Assembly (NCBI GenBank): GCA_018055865.1
Contig: JAGPGR010000046.1
Location: 1-10,181, forward strand
Direction: 5' to 3'
From: Paludibacteraceae bacterium
GTDB lineage: Bacteria; Bacteroidota; Bacteroidia; Bacteroidales; Paludibacteraceae
DNA length: 10,181 nt
Shown here: one piece after another, positions 1-6,602 of the stretch
Position numbering within the stretch: the stretch's first letter is position 1
Layout: every line of letters begins with the position of its first letter
Translations under genes and position numbers: made by a program
The notes under the pieces: generated by a model
What the model was told of the DNA's origin: nothing
What the model saw: the letters and a program-made list of their open reading frames with translations, nothing else
Databases searched by the model: none

Positions 1-506
1 AAATGGGAACCATCATTCTGGTCGGATCTGTTGTTATCTGGTTCTTGGGCTATTACCCACGCCCGAATGAGGAATCCGGAATGATGGCAGAGGAACAAAC
101 CGCTCAGCTGGAGAATTCATACATCGGACAAATCGGGCATACCATACAGCCACTGCTTGCTCCCCTTGGTTTCGACTGGAAAATCAGTGTTTCGTTGCTT
201 TCGGGGGTGGCAGCCAAAGAAATTGTAGTCAGTACACTGGGTGTACTCTATGCCGGCGATGCAGAGGCAGGCTCACAGTCGCTGGCCAACAAAATGCAGG
301 ATGATAAATGGAAAGATGGAACGCCTGTTTATACCACCGGAACTGCACTTGCTTTTATGTTGTTTGTGCTGATTTATTTCCCGTGTTTAGCCACTATTGT
401 AGCCATCAAAAATGAAACTGAAAGCTGGAAATGGGCTATGTTTGCTGTTGGGTACTCGCTGGCACTGGCCTGGTTGATGGCTTTTTTAGCGCAGATAATA
501 GTCTGA
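1..506 (+). CDS. feoB: Ferrous iron transport protein B, C-terminal fragment (5' end outside window)
   Basis: FeoB is the inner-membrane Fe(II) transporter with an N-terminal G domain and a C-terminal membrane domain. Only about the last 168 residues are present; the frame is open through base 1, so the ATG at 3 is an internal Met and not a start. The visible part matches the end of the FeoB membrane domain. A hydrophobic segment ends in GYYPRPNE, then comes the family-typical stretch LAPLGFDWKISVSLLSGVA followed by AKEIVVSTLGVLYA. Two final membrane segments follow: one with YFPCLATIVAIKNET, carrying a Cys of the kind proposed to lie along the iron path, and the last ending LAQIIV. The stop is TGA at 504-506. 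The small Cys-rich gene that follows at 606 is a usual FeoB companion, which supports the call. Identification is from recognised family motifs and I am confident; the G domain and any FeoA part cannot be judged. Confidence 0.95.
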   Translation, partial: MGTIILVGSVVIWFLGYYPRPNEESGMMAEEQTAQLENSYIGQIGHTIQPLLAPLGFDWKISVSLLSGVAAKEIVVSTLGVLYAGDAEAGSQSLANKMQDDKWKDGTPVYTTGTALAFMLFVLIYFPCLATIVAIKNETESWKWAMFAVGYSLALAWLMAFLAQIIV

Positions 507-605
507 TAAATGTGTAATGAAGTATTTGGCTAAAAAAGATGATTTTTCAAAACGACTTTTTTGAACTTTTCGTAAATAAACTTGTTATACATTCAAAACT
601 TACTG

Positions 606-749
606 ATGCAGCAACTTATTGTAATAGTGATAGGAATAGTGGTTTTTGGATATGTACTATATCAAATCCGAAAAACACTGACAGCTAAAAATTCCGGTGA
701 AACAAAATGCGGAGGATGCAGCAGTTGCTCACCAATAAGTGAAAAATAA
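606..749 (+). CDS. FeoB-associated Cys-rich membrane protein (47 aa)
   Basis: This short gene starts with ATG at 606-608 and stops with TAA at 747-749, coding 47 residues. Residues 4-19 form one hydrophobic segment (LIVIVIGIVVFGYVLY), followed by a basic stretch (QIRKTLTAK) and a Cys cluster CGGCSSC at residues 35-41. One transmembrane helix plus a C-terminal CxxCxxC-like tail is the layout of the FeoB-associated Cys-rich family (Pfam PF12669), which sits just downstream of feoB in many anaerobes. Here it lies 99 bp after feoB and just before a terminator, so it is probably the last gene of the feo transcript. By the positive-inside rule the Cys tail would be cytoplasmic, where it could bind iron or take part in redox handling; that role is inference. 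I rate the family call as strong because size, topology, motif and neighbour all agree. Confidence 0.88.
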   Translation: MQQLIVIVIGIVVFGYVLYQIRKTLTAKNSGETKCGGCSSCSPISEK

Positions 750-763
750 GTGTGTGTGAATAT

Positions 764-797
764 AAAAACGGGACAATGTGAATTGTCCCGTTTTTTT
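764..797. terminator. Bidirectional intrinsic terminator between feo and the convergent kinase gene
   Basis: The 9-bp perfect stem CGGGACAAT (769-777) / ATTGTCCCG (782-790) closes a GTGA loop. It is flanked by five A on the left (764-768) and seven T on the right (791-797), so it can terminate transcription from both sides. On the minus strand the stop codon of the kinase (796-798) overlaps the flank. Confidence 0.93.
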
Positions 798-1878
798 ATC
801 GTGCGCAGTTGAAAACAATTTCCTGCATCTTGTCGTAACTCTCTTCCTGTTTTTTCAGCAGTTCAAACTGAGCCAATGTTCGTTGCCAGTTGTGCTCGGG
901 CGATTTGATCTTGTAATACGTGTCGCCGTTGAGGTAATCAGTGAAAAACCGAACTGTCTGCATATAACTCAGCAGTTTGGCTCCGAAAGCCAGATTTCCC
1001 AGTTCGGTAGGCGTAAGAAATCCTTTCGCTTTTTCCAGATATCCTTTGGTGTACGCTTCAAAGATAGCAAAGTTCACGCCGATATTGTCCGGATTTTCAT
1101 CATCTTCAGCTCCTGTATTAGCGGCCGTTCGCATAAAGTCGCCAAAATCAGAGAGTACATAGCCCGGCATCACAGTGTCCAGGTCAACAATGCAGATGGG
1201 TTCATCGGTATCGTCAAAGAGCATATTATTGACTTTAGTATCGCAGTGATTGATCCGTTTCGGAAGTTTGCCTTCACGGTGCAGACGTTCGGGAACACAC
1301 ATTTCATCAGCCCGGTTTTCAATTTCATCCACCATCCATTGCACTCTTTCCCTGCGTCCTGCAGCGTTTCGGTTCACGGCTTCCCTGAATTCTCCCAGTC
1401 GAAACTCCATATTATGAAAATTGGGAATTGTTTCGATCATGTCATCCAGAGGCAGGTCGGAGAGCATACTCTGAAAGTCGCCGAAAGCCAAACCGGCTTT
1501 GTAAGCCAGCTCCGGATTGATAGCATCGTAGCTTTTAGTGTTGCGGATGTGAATGTATACACGCCAATAGTTTCCATCCACATCTTTATGAAAAAGTTTA
1601 CCGTCTTTGGCCGGAACGAGCTGCAATACGCGGCGTTCCAGGTTGGTCACTCCTCGTTCTGATAGTTTTTTGCGCAGATGATCGGTCACCTGACTTATGT
1701 TTTTTTGCAACCCATCCACATTTTTGAAAATGTTGTGATTGATGCGCTGCAGAAAATACCATTCGCCGTCCGGCTCCTTGCTTTCCACGATAAAAGAGTC
1801 GTTGATAAATCCGATTTTCAGTGGTCGGATATCGCCAGGCTCAGATTTCAGTTGAAATTGTTCTACAATTTGTTTCAT
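796..1878 (-). CDS. Phosphotransferase (APH-fold) sugar kinase, N-acetylhexosamine 1-kinase-like
   Basis: This 360-residue cytoplasmic protein has the APH/choline kinase fold (Pfam PF01636). It resembles bifidobacterial NahK, which makes GlcNAc-1-P or GalNAc-1-P from the free sugar and ATP. Visible NahK-like landmarks are INDSFIV (25-31, glycine-loop region), YFLQRINHNIF (41-51), YWRVYIHI (104-111), AFGDFQ (131-136), ETIPNFHN (149-156), the catalytic loop HCDTKVNN (211-218, catalytic Asp213), the metal-binding segment IVDLDTVMPG (230-239), DFGD (244-247) and a C-terminal PEHNWQRT. The length equals that of NahK. Where NahK has HNDTKLNN this protein has Cys at the second position, a mild variation. 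It starts at ATG 1876-1878, and a TAnnTTTG box lies upstream on the minus strand. The gene stands alone between feo and parA, with no lacto-N-biose pathway genes in view, so the substrate is uncertain. Related Bacteroidetes proteins are often labelled 'aminoglycoside phosphotransferase' or, probably wrongly, 'mucin desulfatase'. Antibiotic resistance is not indicated. Confidence 0.83.
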   Translation of the reverse strand: MKQIVEQFQLKSEPGDIRPLKIGFINDSFIVESKEPDGEWYFLQRINHNIFKNVDGLQKNISQVTDHLRKKLSERGVTNLERRVLQLVPAKDGKLFHKDVDGNYWRVYIHIRNTKSYDAINPELAYKAGLAFGDFQSMLSDLPLDDMIETIPNFHNMEFRLGEFREAVNRNAAGRRERVQWMVDEIENRADEMCVPERLHREGKLPKRINHCDTKVNNMLFDDTDEPICIVDLDTVMPGYVLSDFGDFMRTAANTGAEDDENPDNIGVNFAIFEAYTKGYLEKAKGFLTPTELGNLAFGAKLLSYMQTVRFFTDYLNGDTYYKIKSPEHNWQRTLAQFELLKKQEESYDKMQEIVFNCAR

Positions 1879-1910
1879 AAACGTTAGATTTTTTAAGAGT
1901 TATTCTTATG

Positions 1911-1918
1911 CAAAAATA
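1911..1918 (-). promoter_or_regulatory. Putative -7 box of the kinase gene promoter
   Basis: On the minus strand this reads TATTTTTG, a match to the Bacteroidetes -7 consensus TAnnTTTG, 32 bp upstream of the kinase start codon. I see no convincing TTG at the usual 19-21 nt upstream (the nearest TTTG is 25 nt away), so the call rests on the -7 box and its position. Confidence 0.45.
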
Positions 1919-2224
1919 CGATTAATTCTTGAAAAATACTACACAAAGCAAATCGCACCTAATTTAATATTCCCGAAAAATTAAGTCCATTTACACCAAT
2001 AATTTCATTGGTAGATATTTAGAATGTAATTTAAAGTTGACTAAATAATTCTTCCCCTGTTTTCTGAATTTGCTGATTCCTACTTTCAGGCATTTTGAAG
2101 TTTGTATTATTTTCCTTTTTACAGCGAACGCGATGAGAAATCAAATCAGAATTCCAAAAATACGTTTCATTATTTTACCGAAAATTTAAAAAAAACTTAT
2201 ATTCTCGTTTGACATTTCTACTAA

Positions 2225-2255
2225 TTGAAAGGCTGAATTAATTTTATTATCTTTG
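2225..2255 (+). promoter_or_regulatory. Predicted Bacteroidetes-type promoter of the parA operon
   Basis: TTG at 2225-2227 and TATCTTTG at 2248-2255 are separated by 20 nt. This fits the Bacteroidetes primary sigma consensus (TTG-type -33 box, TAnnTTTG -7 box, 19-21 nt spacer). Transcription would start near 2262, leaving a leader of about 105 nt before the parA ATG. Confidence 0.68.
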
Positions 2256-2280
2256 CATCTTAATAACAATTGCCACAATA

Positions 2281-2343
2281 GTCTGTTTTGATGAAAATAG
2301 TTAAGTTTAACTGCTTGATTTCTATTTGTTAAAACAAACAGAC
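2281..2343 (+). promoter_or_regulatory. Nested hairpin in the parA leader
   Basis: Three stems nest in the predicted 5' UTR. The outer stem GTCTGTTT (2281-2288) pairs with AAACAGAC (2336-2343), 8 bp. The middle stem AAATAG (2295-2300) pairs with CTATTT (2322-2327), 6 bp. The inner stem TTAAG (2301-2305) pairs with CTTGA (2314-2318), including one G-U pair, around an 8-nt loop. The element ends 24 nt before the start codon. It could be an RNA control structure or, as DNA, an operator for autoregulation; the sequence does not decide. Confidence 0.45.
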
Positions 2344-2367
2344 ACTCAGATAATTTTACACATACAG

Positions 2368-3153
2368 ATGGGAAAAACAATTTCTATTGCAAACCAAAAA
2401 GGAGGAGTAGGGAAAACAACAACAGCCATCAATCTGGCAGCTTCGTTAGCCAATTTGGGCAGTAAAGTACTGCTTGTTGACGCAGACCCTCAGGCAAACG
2501 CTTCTTCCGGATTGGGAATTGATATTCGAAAACTGGAATTTACCATATACGAATGCCTGATTGACAATGTGCCCATTCTCCAGGCCATTCATAAAACTGA
2601 AATTGAGAATTTGTTCGTCCTGCCATCGCACATCGATTTGGTAGGGGCCGAAATAGAACTGCTGCACCTGGACAGGCGCGAGCATGTGATGGAAAATATG
2701 CTGAAACCAGTCAAACAAGACTATGATTTTATTCTCATTGACTGCTCTCCATCGCTCGGACTTATCACCGTAAATGCTTTGACAGCCTCCAACTCGGTAA
2801 TTATTCCGGTACAGAGTGAATATTTTGCACTGGAAGGTATAAGCAAACTGCTCAACACCATCAAGATTATAAAGAGTAAACTGAATTCGAAACTTGAAAT
2901 AGAGGGCTTCCTCATTACCATGTACGACAACCGGTTGCGCTCGGCCAATCAGGTGCTGGCAGAAGTGAAAAAGCATTTCGGTTTTCTGGTGTTCGATACG
3001 GCCATATACCGGAACGTGCGCTTGAGCGAAGCTCCCAGCTATGGGAAGCCGATTTCTCTTTACGACCCGGAGTCACGAGGCTCGCTGAATTATTTCAATC
3101 TGGCAAAGGAACTGCTCGAAAGGCAGTTAAAGTCAGATTCCCATAAACTTTAA
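2368..3153 (+). CDS. parA: Chromosome partitioning ATPase ParA (Soj family)
   Basis: ParA is a deviant Walker-type ATPase that binds the nucleoid non-specifically and, with ParB bound at parS, drives origin segregation. I place the start at ATG 2368, giving 261 residues and the family-typical beginning MGKTISIANQKGGVGKTTTA; an in-frame TTG at 2326 would add 14 atypical residues and would fall inside the leader hairpin. The deviant Walker A motif is KGGVGKTT (11-18, with the signature Lys11 and catalytic-site Lys16), the Walker A' motif is VDADPQ (37-42), and Walker B is FILIDCSPSLG (121-131, Asp125). The C-terminal family signature RNVRLSEAPSYGKPI lies at 215-229. The size and the KGG start at the very N-terminus fit chromosomal Soj rather than the longer plasmid ParA type with its DNA-binding extension. 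parB follows after 14 bp. The family assignment is very secure. Confidence 0.97.
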   Translation: MGKTISIANQKGGVGKTTTAINLAASLANLGSKVLLVDADPQANASSGLGIDIRKLEFTIYECLIDNVPILQAIHKTEIENLFVLPSHIDLVGAEIELLHLDRREHVMENMLKPVKQDYDFILIDCSPSLGLITVNALTASNSVIIPVQSEYFALEGISKLLNTIKIIKSKLNSKLEIEGFLITMYDNRLRSANQVLAEVKKHFGFLVFDTAIYRNVRLSEAPSYGKPISLYDPESRGSLNYFNLAKELLERQLKSDSHKL

Positions 3154-3167
3154 TTTCCAACATTATT

Positions 3168-4046
3168 ATGGCAAAAAATACAGGTTTGGGCAGAGGGTTG
3201 GGTGCTCTGATGGATATGGATTCACTCGGAATGAGTGGAACATCTTCTATCAACGAAGTGGAGCTAAGCCTTATTTCGGCAAATCCAAATCAACCCCGCT
3301 CACATTTCGACGAAGAATCGTTGGCCGAACTGGCAAGCTCTATTAGGGAGTTGGGCGTAATTTCACCCATCACACTGCGTAAAAATGAGGATGATACCTA
3401 CATGATTATTGCAGGAGAACGTCGCTACCGGGCTGCAAAATCTATCGGACTGACTACAATTCCTGCCTACATAAAAACGGCTGCCGACGATCAGGTAATG
3501 GAAATGGCGCTTATTGAAAACATTCAGCGCGAGGACCTGAATGCCATCGAAATAGCACTGACATTTTACCGGTTGATTCAGGAATACAAACTTACTCAGG
3601 AGAGACTAAGTGAACGGGTAGGCAAAAAGCGGGCAACAATAGCCAATTATTTGCGCCTGTTGCATTTACCTGCCGAAATTCAGATGGGGCTTAAAAACCG
3701 GAAAATAGATATGGGACACGCACGTGCCATCCTGGGAGTGACCGATCCGGCAGACCAGCTGAAATTGTATAATTTGATTTTGAAAAATAATTATCCGGTA
3801 CGTGCTGTGGAAGAAATGGTGCGTAATTATACTGAAACAGGTAAACTGCAAGGAAAACAAACAGCAGCACAATCTGTCAGGTTCAATGAACTGAAAGAAT
3901 TGGGAGACTTGAAAAATCAGCTGAGTCAGATATTTAACGCCAATGTTCAGTTGGTATGCAATGAAAAAGGAAAAGGCAGAATTACAATCCCCTTTGCCGA
4001 CGACGAACAACTCATGAAAATCATGCAATTAATTGACAGAATCTGA
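3168..4046 (+). CDS. parB: Chromosome partitioning protein ParB (Spo0J family, CTP-dependent clamp)
   Basis: ParB loads at parS, spreads as a CTP-gated sliding clamp and stimulates ParA. The 292 residues show the expected layout. There is an N-terminal tail with LGRGLGALM (7-15), related to the ParA-stimulating basic peptide. The ParB/Sulfiredoxin CTPase domain runs from about 31 to 125, with NPNQPR (39-44), GERRYRAA (83-90, CTP/phosphate-binding motif) and ENIQREDLN (117-125). The helix-turn-helix region is at about 140-190, with LTQERLSERVGKKRATIANYL-type spacing and GHARAIL (183-189). A C-terminal dimerisation domain reaches to 292. The length is normal for chromosomal ParB. It sits 14 bp behind parA and is surely co-transcribed with it. 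No parS site is visible in the window, so the loading sites must lie elsewhere. No missing motif was noticed. Confidence 0.97.
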   Translation: MAKNTGLGRGLGALMDMDSLGMSGTSSINEVELSLISANPNQPRSHFDEESLAELASSIRELGVISPITLRKNEDDTYMIIAGERRYRAAKSIGLTTIPAYIKTAADDQVMEMALIENIQREDLNAIEIALTFYRLIQEYKLTQERLSERVGKKRATIANYLRLLHLPAEIQMGLKNRKIDMGHARAILGVTDPADQLKLYNLILKNNYPVRAVEEMVRNYTETGKLQGKQTAAQSVRFNELKELGDLKNQLSQIFNANVQLVCNEKGKGRITIPFADDEQLMKIMQLIDRI

Positions 4047-4116
4047 GAGTATTATTTTAAGTGTCGCAGGTACTCTGAAAAGAAATCATTTTCATTTTGA
4101 TAATAAGGTTAAACGG

Positions 4117-4809
4117 TTGAAAAAGTTATTTTTAATATATTGTCTTCTGTCTTTTACTGTACAATGCAGTTATTCTCAGTTAGTTACCGATTCGTTGGTG
4201 GTTTTACCCGATTCTGTAGTTTCGTTTAATCCAGACCGAACTGTGGCCCCTGTTGTCCGGCAGTTCAACGATTCGATGGTCGTTGATACCATTGTTGAAA
4301 TGAAAGGGGAATTCAAACCAGACCCGATGAAAGCAGTGTGGATGGGAGCACTCATTCCCGGCTACGGGCAGATTTACAACCATAAGTACTGGAAACTACC
4401 CATCGTTTACGGGGGTTTTTTAGGCTTGGCGTATGCCATTACATGGAACAATACCCGCTATACTTCCTATAAAAATGCATATATCGACATTTCGGATACC
4501 GACGACAATACGAATTATCACATCAAGATACTGCCCCGTGGATATACGTTGGATACATATCCCGGAGGAATATCCACCTATCAGGCACGATTGAAAACCG
4601 GGATGGATCAATTCAGAAGATATCGGGATTTGAGCATCATACTTTCAGCAGGATATTATGCGCTGGTGCTTCTGGAAGCCTTCGTTGATGCCCAACTTTA
4701 TGATTTTGACATAAGTCAGGATTTGGTTTTGAATGTGGTTCCTGCCCGGATAGAATTTTCTCAACACTCTCGTTCTGCTTACGGGTTACAATGCAGTATC
4801 CGGTTCTAG
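4117..4809 (+). CDS. DUF5683-type membrane protein, function unknown
   Basis: I chose the TTG at 4117 as start because it yields a proper signal sequence at once: M(TTG)KKLFLIYCLLSFTVQCSYSQ. The open frame extends to a TTG at 4033 overlapping parB, but that would put 28 polar and basic residues before the signal segment, and no in-frame ATG occurs before 4276. With this start the protein has 230 residues. After a low-complexity Val/Asp/Ser region (about 22-65) comes the signature KAVWMGALIPGYGQIYN (about 72-88), typical of DUF5683, then KYWKLPIVYGGFLGLAYAIT, a probable membrane segment. A second hydrophobic segment (IILSAGYYALVLLEAFVDA) lies at about 174-192. Lys and Arg-rich stretches and a short beta-like C-terminus ending in RF follow. 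The family is common in Bacteroidetes and commonly follows parB and precedes mltD, as here (24 bp to mltD). Its role is unknown; the context suggests an envelope function. Confidence 0.8.
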   Translation: MKKLFLIYCLLSFTVQCSYSQLVTDSLVVLPDSVVSFNPDRTVAPVVRQFNDSMVVDTIVEMKGEFKPDPMKAVWMGALIPGYGQIYNHKYWKLPIVYGGFLGLAYAITWNNTRYTSYKNAYIDISDTDDNTNYHIKILPRGYTLDTYPGGISTYQARLKTGMDQFRRYRDLSIILSAGYYALVLLEAFVDAQLYDFDISQDLVLNVVPARIEFSQHSRSAYGLQCSIRF

Positions 4810-4833
4810 CAGTCCTTAAATCAAAAAATCAGG

Positions 4834-6189
4834 ATGAAAGCCAGACTTTATTTGTTATTTTTACTTTTATTTAGCCTTACGTGGTCGTTTTCCGATGCGC
4901 AGGTGAGGCGTGTCATTCAAAATCCGCCTGCAAAGACTACCGAAAAACCCGTGAAAGAAGAATTTGATGAAAATGAAGAAGAATCAACAGGGTTGGATGA
5001 TGAAAATGATGAAGAAGATCCGGATTCTGTAACTGTTATTCCGGATGATTTTACCAGTTCACTTGATTTCTTGCTTGAAAACTGGGCGGTTGATAAAAAC
5101 GTGACAACTAACTGTAAATCCGAAGCCAATCCCTCAACTGAAGAATATCTATACCGCGAAAGACTCAAAAAACTGCCGCATCTGATAGAAATGCCTTATA
5201 ATTCTTCGGTGAAATCTTTCATAGAGATTTATACTCAGCAACGCAGAAAGCAGGTGGAATATCTGTTGGGTCTTAGCGAGTATTATTTTCCTATTTTCGA
5301 AGAAGCGCTCGAAGCAAAACGGCTGCCGCTGGAGCTGAAATATCTGCCGGTGATAGAATCTGCGCTGAATCCAAAGGCAGTTTCAAGGGCAGGAGCTACC
5401 GGAATGTGGCAATTCATGATTGGCACCGGAAAAATGTACGGATTGGAAGTGAACACACTTGTCGACGAGAGAATGGATCCGGTAAAATCTTCGAAAGTGG
5501 CTGTTGAGTATCTGAAAGAGCTTTATTCCATTTTTTCGGATTGGCATCTGGCCATAGCTGCCTACAACTGCGGACCTGGCAATGTGAATAAAGCCATCCG
5601 TCGTGCCGGTGGAAAGCGCGATTTTTGGACCATTTATCCCTATTTACCTTCCGAAACCCGTTCGTATCTTCCAATTTTTATCGCTGCCAATTATGTGATA
5701 AACTATGCTGATGAACACAACATCTGTGCCGCCAAAATACGAATTCCTGCGCTGACAGACACCATTATGCTCAACCGGCGTGTACACATGGAACAAATTT
5801 CGGCAGTTCTGAGTATCCCGTTGGATGAATTGCGGCTGCTGAACCCACAATACCGGCGCGACATAATTCCTGGTGATATAAAACCTTATCCGGTTTGTTT
5901 GCCGCATAATTTTGCCAATATGTTTATTGACAGAAGAGATGATATTTATGCTTACAAAGCCAGTACACTGGTGGATAATCGCCGCGACGAGGTAGAAATT
6001 CCTAAGCCGGTGTACACCCCGAAAAAATCTGCTGCAAAATCAAAATTCACCTATGTCACAGTCAGAAAGGGGCAGAATCTGGGTTCTATTGCTCAAAGAA
6101 ACCACACCACTGTAGCTAAAATAAAAAAGGCTAACGGATTGAAAAGCACTAAGATAAGAACGGGGCAGCGTTTGAAAATTCCCCGTTAA
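4834..6189 (+). CDS. mltD: MltD-like lytic murein transglycosylase with C-terminal LysM
   Basis: This enzyme cleaves the MurNAc-GlcNAc bond of peptidoglycan to form 1,6-anhydro-MurNAc ends. The 451-residue protein starts at ATG 4834 (AGG directly upstream) with a signal peptide, residues 1-22 (MKARLYLLFLLLFSLTWSFSDA). A very acidic linker at 41-66 is rich in Glu and Asp. The SLT/GH23 domain is at about 155-290, with catalytic Glu175 in LPVIESALNP, then GATGMWQFM (187-195) and AAYNCGPGNV (242-251), all diagnostic of the MltD class. A region typical of MltD (LPSETRSYLP, 271-280) follows. One LysM peptidoglycan-binding motif occupies about 406-449 (TYVTVRKGQNLGSIA start, GQRLKIP end). No lipobox Cys follows the signal peptide, unlike E. 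coli MltD, which is a lipoprotein, so this one may be soluble periplasmic or be held by LysM. It is 24 bp behind the DUF5683 gene and is probably the last gene of the parA operon. Confidence 0.94.
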   Translation: MKARLYLLFLLLFSLTWSFSDAQVRRVIQNPPAKTTEKPVKEEFDENEEESTGLDDENDEEDPDSVTVIPDDFTSSLDFLLENWAVDKNVTTNCKSEANPSTEEYLYRERLKKLPHLIEMPYNSSVKSFIEIYTQQRRKQVEYLLGLSEYYFPIFEEALEAKRLPLELKYLPVIESALNPKAVSRAGATGMWQFMIGTGKMYGLEVNTLVDERMDPVKSSKVAVEYLKELYSIFSDWHLAIAAYNCGPGNVNKAIRRAGGKRDFWTIYPYLPSETRSYLPIFIAANYVINYADEHNICAAKIRIPALTDTIMLNRRVHMEQISAVLSIPLDELRLLNPQYRRDIIPGDIKPYPVCLPHNFANMFIDRRDDIYAYKASTLVDNRRDEVEIPKPVYTPKKSAAKSKFTYVTVRKGQNLGSIAQRNHTTVAKIKKANGLKSTKIRTGQRLKIPR

Positions 6190-6252
6190 CTGGATTCCAA
6201 ACGGCTCATTTTTACTTTCTCCATGTTGACCCGTAAACTAAAATTCTGAAAT

Positions 6253-6600
6253 ATGGCCAAAGACAAATTATATTATTCCATTTCGGAAGTGGCTGAAATG
6301 TTTTCCATCAACCAATCTAACCTCCGTTTTTGGGAAAAGGAATTCAAGCAGCTCACACCTCGTCGAAACGATAAGGGTACACGCTTTTATACCAAAGAAG
6401 ATATACAGGTGGTCAAACAAATCCTGTTTCTGATTAACGAGCAGAAACTGACACTCGAAGGTGTAAGAAAAAAACTGAACGAAAAGAAAGATTCGGTTGC
6501 AAAGCAACAGGAGCTTACCGAAAGACTCCTAAGTATCCGAAACGAACTGAAAGGATTGATAGCACAAATGGGCAGCAATAATTCAGATAAGGAAGAGTAG
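6253..6600 (+). CDS. Small MerR-family transcriptional regulator
   Basis: This 115-residue protein has an N-terminal MerR winged helix-turn-helix. YYSISEVAEMFSINQSNLRFWEKEF (about 7-31) contains the recognition region, and GTRFYTKEDI (42-51) is the wing and start of the third helix. KLTLEGVRKKL (65-75) is the usual MerR motif, and residues 76-105 look like a coiled-coil dimer helix. The C-terminus ends in a polar tail (NNSDKEE). The protein has no cysteine and no effector-binding domain, so it is not a metal-thiolate sensor of the classic MerR kind. Such short MerR proteins are frequent in Bacteroidetes and most have no known signal. Start ATG 6253 is 63 bp after mltD and I see no clear TAnnTTTG promoter in that gap, so it could be read from mltD or from a weaker promoter. 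The gene for the YgbA-like protein begins 2 bp after its stop, suggesting translational coupling. Confidence 0.9.
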   Translation: MAKDKLYYSISEVAEMFSINQSNLRFWEKEFKQLTPRRNDKGTRFYTKEDIQVVKQILFLINEQKLTLEGVRKKLNEKKDSVAKQQELTERLLSIRNELKGLIAQMGSNNSDKEE

Positions 6601-6602
6601 AA

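Larger units (their letters stand above)
1879..2367. other. AT-rich divergent intergenic region between the kinase gene and parA
   Basis: This 489-bp stretch has no convincing gene. It contains the minus-strand -7 box for the kinase (1911-1918), a small ACCAAT/ATTGGT hairpin (1995-2012), a second minus-strand TATTTTTG (2155-2162) preceding a doubtful 20-codon open frame (2093 down to 2031), the parA promoter (2225-2255) and the structured parA leader (2281-2343). No tRNA-like cloverleaf and no parS-type site (GTTNCACGTGNAAC) were found by eye. Confidence 0.8.

Noticed and set aside
546..565. TTCAAAA/TTTTGAA hairpin between feoB and the small Cys-rich gene as a terminator
   Set aside because: The stem is almost all A-T and is followed by ACTTTTCG rather than a T-run. 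It would be unstable and the downstream gene still needs transcription.
778..1662. Long plus-strand open frame antisense to the kinase gene
   Set aside because: It is a shadow of the kinase frame: its product is not recognisable, it starts inside the terminator hairpin, and the minus-strand protein has clear kinase motifs.
2326..2367. TTG-initiated N-terminal extension of ParA
   Set aside because: ParA/Soj proteins start right at MGKTISIANQKGG; the extra 14 residues overlap the leader hairpin and have no family support.
3715..3732. CACGTG core (3721-3726) inside parB as a possible parS site
   Set aside because: The flanks are GGACACG and CCATCC, which lack the GTT/AAC half-site bases of parS. 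The bases encode the conserved GHARAI segment, so this is coding coincidence.
4117..4185. Lipoprotein signal in the DUF5683 protein (Cys in FTVQCSYS)
   Set aside because: The residue before Cys is Gln, not Gly, Ala or Ser, so the lipobox rule is not met.
6159..6187. AACGGGG/CCCCGTT inverted repeat spanning the mltD stop codon as a terminator
   Set aside because: The 7-bp arms are 15 nt apart and no T-run follows, and most of it is LysM coding sequence. Kept only as a weak possibility.
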